In this document: positions 57,540-64,000 of the stretch, one piece after another | Position numbering within the stretch: position 1 is the stretch's first letter | Layout of the letters: each line of letters begins with the position of its first letter | NCBI RefSeq assembly: GCF_000699445.3 | Contig: NC_067202.1 | Location: 1,531,565-1,595,564 of the forward strand | Reading direction: 5' to 3' | Length of the DNA: 64,000 nucleotides | DNA from: Schistosoma haematobium | Taxonomy: Eukaryota; Platyhelminthes; Trematoda; Strigeidida; Schistosomatidae | The notes under the pieces: generated by a model | Databases searched by the model: none | Told to the model about the DNA's origin: nothing | What the model saw: the letters and a program-made list of their open reading frames with translations, nothing else | Position numbers and translations under genes: made by a program

Positions 57540-58260
57540 AAACTTCAATCATAAATCCCTAATCCCTTACCCTGTGAACACCTAATTCTAACTAGTAACA
57601 ATGTAATGACACTTAAATCCTTTTGACTATGTTCGAGAAGACGGACAATCGACATTCATTAGGATGAGTAACATGTAGAAGTTCATTGTTGACATTCCAA
57701 TATTATTGAATGAGACCATAAGATATGGACCAACCAATCAGATTCAAGACGTCAAGTCTTAGATTTTGGCGTTAAATTCATTTATCTACATAATTAATTA
57801 GGATTGGGGCTTAACTCTACGTTGTCAAGTCATTTAAGTGTATTTTAGTCAGTAACTACGGTTGTGTTTTTGTGTTTCTGCATTTAGAAACGACAGAGAA
57901 CGAAGCATACCCTTCGTCATGGATTGCGACAGTATAAATAATTATTTCCCTTTCATCTTAGTTGGTTGCCATGTGCTAAGTCAAAATGACGAACGAGAAT
58001 GGAGTTTATCCTTACCCCTAATTAACATTTTGACATTATAGCTGTTATTAGTTCTTGATAAAACCTTAACTCTAATTTCTAACCCCCACCGTTCAATTCT
58101 AAGTCTTAATTCCTAATTCCCTACACTAATTTATCACCTTCTTCTGACTCTAGTAGGCCTCGTGAATATTCTCAAAGTCACTTAACCATCTGTCGAATAT
58201 CATCCACAAATTATAGTCACACTATATTATTGTTTCCTCTACCATAAACTATTTATTTAC
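57540..58260 (-). repeat. AT-rich dispersed repeat (GGTTATA family), inverted
   Basis: Contains CCAACCAATCAGATT and other reverse-complement phrases of 56840-57125, apparently two partial copies. Confidence 0.45.
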
Positions 58261-58349
58261 CGAAGCTATTCTCTGATTAGTTGGAAATTAGTTAGAAATT
58301 AATTGAGGTTATTTTAATCTCGTCCCTATGCTGCACCTATATATATGTA

Positions 58350-58445
58350 TATGCTGAGGAGTCCCGCAATAGGACGAAATGTTCTTTTAGTTCTTCCAGG
58401 TTTTCCATGGTGGTCAAGCTTCAATTGACTCATGATCTCAACTAC
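58350..58445 (+). repeat. SINE2 hammerhead half and tail
   Basis: CUGAGGA, GUCC/GGAC and GAAA are kept. Helix III, the cleavage triplet and stem I are lost. Confidence 0.6.
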
Positions 58446-58569
58446 TGAGATATGTATATGGGTTCTTAACGTTCGACTCATCTACAAAGTGACTAGTATA
58501 GTCAATACCGTACTAAATAGCATTACACGGTGGAAATTTCAACATAATAACAATAATATTATTAGTCAG

Positions 58570-59065
58570 TTTGTGTTAATTGTTTGAATCTTCCCATTGA
58601 TGTTTAGGACGTCAGTTGATCAGTTTCTTGTTGGCATATGTACATCTAGTGAGGATTGCCTCGATGTTGCCTCAAGTCACAAGTATTACAAGCAAAGATG
58701 GATGGCAACTAGCAGTGGAATTCACGATGCGCGTTTCGTCCTAGTTGAGACTCGTTGTGTGTGTGTCTGCATCCCAGATTTAGTGTTCACTCCTGGACTC
58801 GAGCCCATTATCGTTTGCTTCAAATGCCATCACGTTATCCACTTAGCTACTGAGTCCTGATAACCACTAGCTTGTTTGTTTAAATCTTCTGATTGATATT
58901 TAGCTAAGTGGATAATGCAATGGCGTTTAAAGCGAACGATACTGGGTTCGAGTTCCGGGGTGAACACTAACCAGGATAGATGTACATCTAGCCGACGAGT
59001 CTCAACTAGGACGAAACCTGCGTCCTCAATTACACTGCTAGTCACCATCCGTCTTTGCTTATGAT
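58570..59065. repeat. Head-to-head pair of Sm-alpha-type SINEs
   Basis: 58570-58870 minus-strand full unit with A-box region and degenerate hammerhead. 58895-59065 plus-strand with B box GGGTTCGAGTTCC and hammerhead core CCGACGA, GAAA, GUC. Confidence 0.68.
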
Positions 59066-59269
59066 AATAATATTATTATTCTGTTTTAGTAAATATGTAC
59101 AAATTTTAACGAATTAGAAGCAACAAGGATTGCTGAAATTGTTGAACTTGTAAGGGGGTTAAGCAGTAAGTATATGGCTAAACGACCATTTAAATCTTCA
59201 TTTTTATAGTCACCCAGAGAACATGCTTTATGAATGATTAATTTATGATATAAAATAAGAGAATTTAGT

Positions 59270-59500
59270 CAGACTGTCATATGAGTGATACTTAAGTGAC
59301 CGTGATGATGTTTATCTACTCTTATTACGGTTAAAAGAGGTTTATAAATTGATGTGATGAATTAAGATTTTCATCTTGAACTGACATCAGTTAAAATGAC
59401 TAAACATTAGTTAGCCAAATGGATAGATGAACTATGAGTTAAAAACCAGAACCTGGTATCTTAAACCTGATTGATTCGTCCATAAAGTATAATCTCTCCG
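59270..59500 (+). repeat. AT-rich dispersed repeat (GGTTATA family)
   Basis: Relative of 56840-57125, more diverged. Confidence 0.45.
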
Positions 59501-59719
59501 AGGATCGATAAAGAGAATATTAATCTTCTTTGATTACCTAACTTAGCTCTATCATCTTAAGCCTAACCTACCATTTTAGTGGCCCATTGTTCTGACTCCG
59601 ATTTGAAAGAATAAATGAATATGCCATGAATAGAAATCTAACATTTAACTTTGGATATTACAACTAGGCTAATACTGTTTGTGCGACGACGGTAATAAGA
59701 AGCCAAATACGGGTTAGAT

Positions 59720-59914
59720 GAGATGGTTGAAAAGATTTGTAGCTCTGGTGGATGATTTTGATGGAGTTTTGTTCTATGAGCTGGATGGTTTGGTCGCGAA
59801 GCTTTCATTGTTCTTCTGAACGACATCATCAGCACAAACTTCAGATAGAAGTCAGAAGAATGATAAAAGCTTCACGACCAAACCATCCAGCTCATAGAAC
59901 AAAACTCCTTAAAA
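59720..59914 (+). repeat. FB retroposon copy 5 with perfect target-site duplication
   Basis: Flanked by ACGGGTTAGAT at 59709-59719 and 59915-59925. Both arms share the variant GTTCTATGAGCTGG, while other copies read CTCTGAG. Confidence 0.83.
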
Positions 59915-60045
59915 ACGGGTTAGATGAATTTACTTTAGGGACTCGGTTATTCAAACAGACATTAAGTTATGAAAGGAGAAATTGGAACAAAGCAGTGCGC
60001 AGATGACAAGCCAGTCAACACTATCTGATAGAGGATAACTCAATA

Positions 60046-60576
60046 TTTTTATTTGTTTATTTATTTGAACATATAAATATTGGTACAAACAGGGAACCGA
60101 ATACAAATGCGCCATACAAGTCACTTGATTTGTGTGTGGGTTGTGGTACTACCCGGGTGCTCAGACTGATGCAGATGCTTTTCTTTGGGGGCCACACTCG
60201 GAGCCTGCGGCCCAAAGGTCTGATCCACAAAGCAGTAGAGCAACATAAGAAGATGCAGTCCCATGGTAGCCGGTGACTAACAATAGGTTGGTACACCATT
60301 TTTCCCTTAGGATACTGGAGCTCATGTACACGATTGGTTTGGAATGAGGGTTTCCCAACTCTCCTAGGTGGATCCTCAATAACGACGAACCCGGTTAAAG
60401 CACCGGAAATTTGCTTTTTGTCCTCTCAATTTCTTAAACAACACCCCATCCACGAGAAGGCAGTGAGTAGGACTTCCCTGTCAGTGGCTGTAAAAGTGTG
60501 GCCATGTGAGAGCATTTGGCGATAGGGAGCAAATGGCTGACACTCCCCACCCTTCGGTCGTATCAGAACATTTGGG
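60046..60576 (-). repeat. R500 retroposon copy 8
   Basis: Full-length minus-strand copy with tail TTTGTTTATTTATTTG at the left edge. Confidence 0.73.
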
Positions 60577-60859
60577 GCCATATCTTAAACTTGAATTGTT
60601 CATCCTTATAATTTATTTTCACTGGAATTATTTCCAAAACAGTTCATCATTTCCATACAACTTGGCAGATTAATCTATTGGTTTTTAGTAAACAAACAAT
60701 ATATTTTTGATGAAAAACATAAAAACAACCCAAAATTAGTACCCTTTCTATTCATTTCATTTGGAAATATGAAAGTACAATTTACGTAATTCATTCTTCT
60801 AGGTTCTTTCGATTAGTTTATTGTCTAAAAAAATTGTATACCAGCTTTCATAGATAACA

Positions 60860-61600
60860 TTACAGACTGATCTTAGTTAAATAACTAGGAAGCACTGGAA
60901 ACCTGTTTTATTCTTGTTTAAGACTCCTCAGCTGAGTGCATCCACGATATTGCCAGGAATCTAACCCAGAACCTCTGGCTTCTAGTGAGAATGTTTAACC
61001 TCTAAGCTACTGAATCAAGATCCAATAGTCGATATGTTTAACTTCTATCAATTCATACAACCATCTTCCAATTTATTTGGTGGGTAACTGTTTCGCATTG
61101 GACATAGTTGAACTTCATGCAAGAAATTGGTAATCATCTCTCATAATTAGTCACTACTATAAGGGATTGATGAAGATTTCGTGAATTTCATAGGTAGGAC
61201 GTATGATGGTGTTTGAAAGAAATTGACAAGAAACCCTGCCTAACCTGGGCTTTGTGCTGTTTGGTTCTCGTCAGCAAGGTTTACCTCTAATCGTAATGGG
61301 CCTGATGCTCACTGGAGAATTTAATCATATGTTATCCAGATTCACTATCACTGACATTACCCCTGAACTATCTGGGCTTCAACTGACCTCCTCTTGAATT
61401 GAGACGTATTCAAAACTGATTGATAGAATTCGATTAGCACTAAAAAAGGACTTTGTTTACTACTTAGTGATCTATTACTTGTAAAATTCCATCGTTAAAA
61501 TGCTCACTATTGAAGAGTTCCATGATAGAATGAAATAACTGTTCAGTAGTTCTAGGTTTTCAGAGGTTGTCTAGTTAAGATCAGTCCGTAATGTTAACTA
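60860..61600. repeat. Old SINE2-like copies
   Basis: 60860-61170 minus-strand (CTCAGCTGAGTGCATCC, box GAATCTAACCC) and 61495-61600 plus-strand tail. The DNA between shows nothing I recognise. Confidence 0.45.
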
Positions 61601-61639
61601 CGATAACATTCTAATTATCATTGACGCTAATGCATCATT

Positions 61640-63240
61640 TAATTTATTCAATCAAGTACTTACACATACTTCATCATTCACTTTTGATACACTCACTTTA
61701 CACCATTTTCAATAGTTTACTGTATTTATCACGTATGATTAATACATTCAAATGGATGATAATGATGATAGAGGTTTGTTCTGTGATCGTGATTGACTGG
61801 ACAAATCATAAGTCATATGTGAGGAAATTGGAATAGTTCACTTCTACCTGAAGTTTGTTCTGATGATAGTGTTCGAAAGAACAATGAAAACCATTAAGTG
61901 AAAAGCACTAAAAGATGACTAGTGATGTTATGTGCCAAGATAAAGATTATGATGATTAGCAGTGTTGAAGAAAGCTTCTGATTTGTTCAACCACAAGGTT
62001 ATCAGTGTGAAGAGAGAGAGAGAGGGAGAAAGCAACGGTCATTTCAATATAATGGAGACACACGATATACATCCATGGATAAGTAAACACGTTTATACAC
62101 ACGCTTGTGTGTTTGTATGACACATTATGCCTAAAAGCGATACGCTTGAGGTATATGTGTATTACACCCTAGCGTGGGCGTGTGCGTCCATTCAAGCTAC
62201 ACTTACACACAAACATATATGCACAATATAGTGTGTGTGTGTGCATGCTTCTTTCTATGTAGGTGTAAACTTTTCAACACAATTAAATCAGAGGAGGAAA
62301 ACCGAAAGAAAAAATGTGTGATATTTTTTCAACAACAACAAAAAAAGTTTTTCTGACTGTTCACATTTGGAATTCATTTTTTCGCATACAGTAGTAGTTT
62401 ATTGTAAGTAGTCAGTGTAAGTAGGAGAGACAAGAACGAAAACGAAGACGTAGAACAACGAGAACAAGACTATTCACTGATTGGTATATTGAAATTCAAT
62501 TCTATTATACCACCCTATTTGTAAATGGTTTATTTTTCTTTTTAAAATTGTATGTGTTGTTGACATGGCAACAAACTACTATGTGCGTGTGTGTGTGTAT
62601 GTGTATGTGTTATAAATTAACAAGAAAGAGTGTATGAGGGAGAGAGAGAGAGCTACCAAATTTTCATTTCAATTATTTTGGCGTATACATTGGAATAATC
62701 ATAGTAGTATTATTCATTCATACAAAATTTCTATAGTGAATTACTATTGAATCAACTGTGATTGTTTTAGTGCAGTGATTCAGTAACTAAGTAAGTAAGT
62801 AAGTGAGTGAGTGAATGAGAGAGTAAGAGAGAAAGAGAGAAGGAGAGAAACAGCAAGAAAAACAACCTCCCCCCAAATCATTTCATATTGAACGGAACTA
62901 TTAATCAACGATTACATCATACTTTATACATACCTATATATGTGTATCCAATATATCAATCATTACATTTGTAATCAATCAACTGTATGATACCACTATT
63001 ATTATTATTATATACAAACGGATTTATAATTTGCCATATACCATTCTAGTAAGTCCTTTTTTTTAAAGTTTTTGATTACATAATGTTTAGTTTTTGTTTC
63101 CTCTACATCATTATACCGTCTCAAGTTCGATTAGCAGTAGTAAGTATAAGTAGTATATGATAGAATGATGATAATGATTGGAAAGAGGATTAGAGCGGTT
63201 AAACAAAACATGATATCACAAGAGGCTTTTTCTTTTGTGG
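61640..63240. other. Low-complexity-rich stretch without exon
   Basis: Contains a weak FB-like piece (61835-61905), GA runs (62009-62030, 62640-62652), GT runs (62230-62245, 62585-62615), and a purine-rich GTAA/GTGA/GAGA tract (62785-62850). No coding segment with splice sites was supported. Confidence 0.5.
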
Positions 63241-63249
63241 TTATTATAG

Positions 63250-63475
63250 TAATTTTAATAGTTGAGATCATGAGTCAATTGTGATATTAGAGCATCACGG
63301 AAAATTTGGAAGTACACTGGGTGGTCGTTTCGTCTTATTGTAGGATTCTTCAGTGACAATGCGCATTCACGATTCCGTCTTATGAGATTTGAATCTAGGA
63401 TCTATTAGTCTTCAGTGATTCCAGGTTTTCCATCATGGTCTAGCTTCAATTGAGTCATGATCTCAACTATTAAAA
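63250..63475. repeat. SINE2 inverted pair
   Basis: 63250-63400 minus-strand copy and 63405-63475 plus-strand tail, joined near TTCAGTGATTCC. Hammerhead core 1 is degraded, GAAA kept. Confidence 0.6.
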
Positions 63476-63769
63476 AAAGACATGATATCTATCTATGAAG
63501 ATAGTGATTGTTCGTCTGAGTCATACAAACTACTTGGTTAGGTTGAATATGATATGTTATCTTCCATATAGATCTTAAACTTCAGTATTCCTTTATATAC
63601 ATTTATCTACTAAATATTTTCAAACCAAAGTCTCTTATATTGTATCTTTCTCATTGGTATTAGTATGATAATCTTACTGATTGTGTTGACTATACACTCT
63701 ATCATGTTAATGTTATAATTACAACTTGATTTACGTTGATCATAATTGATTGACGTGATTTGTCAATTA

Positions 63770-63870
63770 ACATGCTGAGGAGTCCAACAATAGGACGAAA
63801 CGGTCATCTAGTACTTCCAGGTTTTCCATAGTGATCTAACTTCAATTAACTCATGATCTCAACTATTGAA
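63770..63870 (+). repeat. SINE2 hammerhead and tail
   Basis: CUGAGGA, GUCC/GGAC and GAAA intact, triplet AUC, stem I weak. Tail TTCAATTAACTCATG. Confidence 0.6.
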
Positions 63871-64000
63871 ATGAACATTCAATCCTATTAATATTGATTA
63901 TTCTATCCTCATCATCATCAATCTTATCTTTCGAACTAATTTTGAATTGAGGCTTAGGATATTTCTTTTTTTTGTTATGGATGAGTGATCAATTCAAGTG

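Noticed and set aside
57892..57940. Possible exon after a T-rich tract (peptide starting ETTENEAYPSS)
   Set aside because: The phase would fit exon 16, but the frame ends after a few residues, has no LamG pattern and lies in a dispersed repeat.
60653..60711. Possible terminal exon after AAAACAG
   Set aside because: The frame is open for about 20 residues only, with no LamG signature; chance is more likely.

Overview
The window looks like nuclear DNA of a schistosome (trematode flatworm), read as one long stretch of a single large gene. The support is the very AT-rich base composition, small exons embedded in kilobase introns with GT-AG borders, and the packing of those introns with schistosome-type repeats: Sm-alpha-like SINEs carrying hammerhead ribozymes, RTE-like and other non-LTR retrotransposon fragments, and a Ty3/gypsy remnant. 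No bacterial-type genes, true tRNA genes, rRNA genes or CRISPR arrays were seen.

The only host gene I can support lies on the + strand from 8170 to 55984. Sixteen exons join in one unbroken reading frame of about 1,349 codons, with compatible phases at every junction. Start and stop codons lie outside the window. The encoded order is LamG-A (incomplete), one degenerate EGF-like module, LamG-B, LamG-C, ten tandem EGF modules in one 1,146-bp exon, LamG-D, one EGF module, and LamG-E (incomplete). This is the alternating LNS/EGF layout of the neurexin / axotactin / contactin-associated superfamily, extracellular proteins for cell adhesion and synaptic contact. The EGF array is expanded well beyond the single EGF spacers of neurexins. 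One exon is a 30-bp phase 1-1 micro-exon (19660-19689).

Region by region: 1-8169 holds only repeats, with no recognisable exon. 8170-42136 holds exons 1-14 separated by 1-7 kb introns full of retroposons. 42137-46559 is an intron carrying an internally deleted Ty3/gypsy element with 122-bp LTR-like direct repeats. 46560-46735 and 55822-55984 are the last two visible exons, separated by a 9-kb repeat-rich intron. 55985-64000 is repeat-rich DNA with no supported exon, presumably the next intron.

The most interesting signal is in the introns. Besides Sm-alpha-type SINEs there is a second, more abundant tRNA-like SINE family (called SINE2 here) whose body also folds as a hammerhead ribozyme, with the CUGANGA and GAAA core, a GUC cleavage triplet, six-base-pair stem I and a palindromic helix III. 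Many SINE2 loci are head-to-head inverted pairs, including a 95-bp-arm palindrome at 40995-41205. Other notable repeats are a foldback family with 11-13 bp target-site duplications and retroposed copies of only the 5' leader of an RTE element. Family names such as SINE2, FB and R500 are labels used only in this answer.
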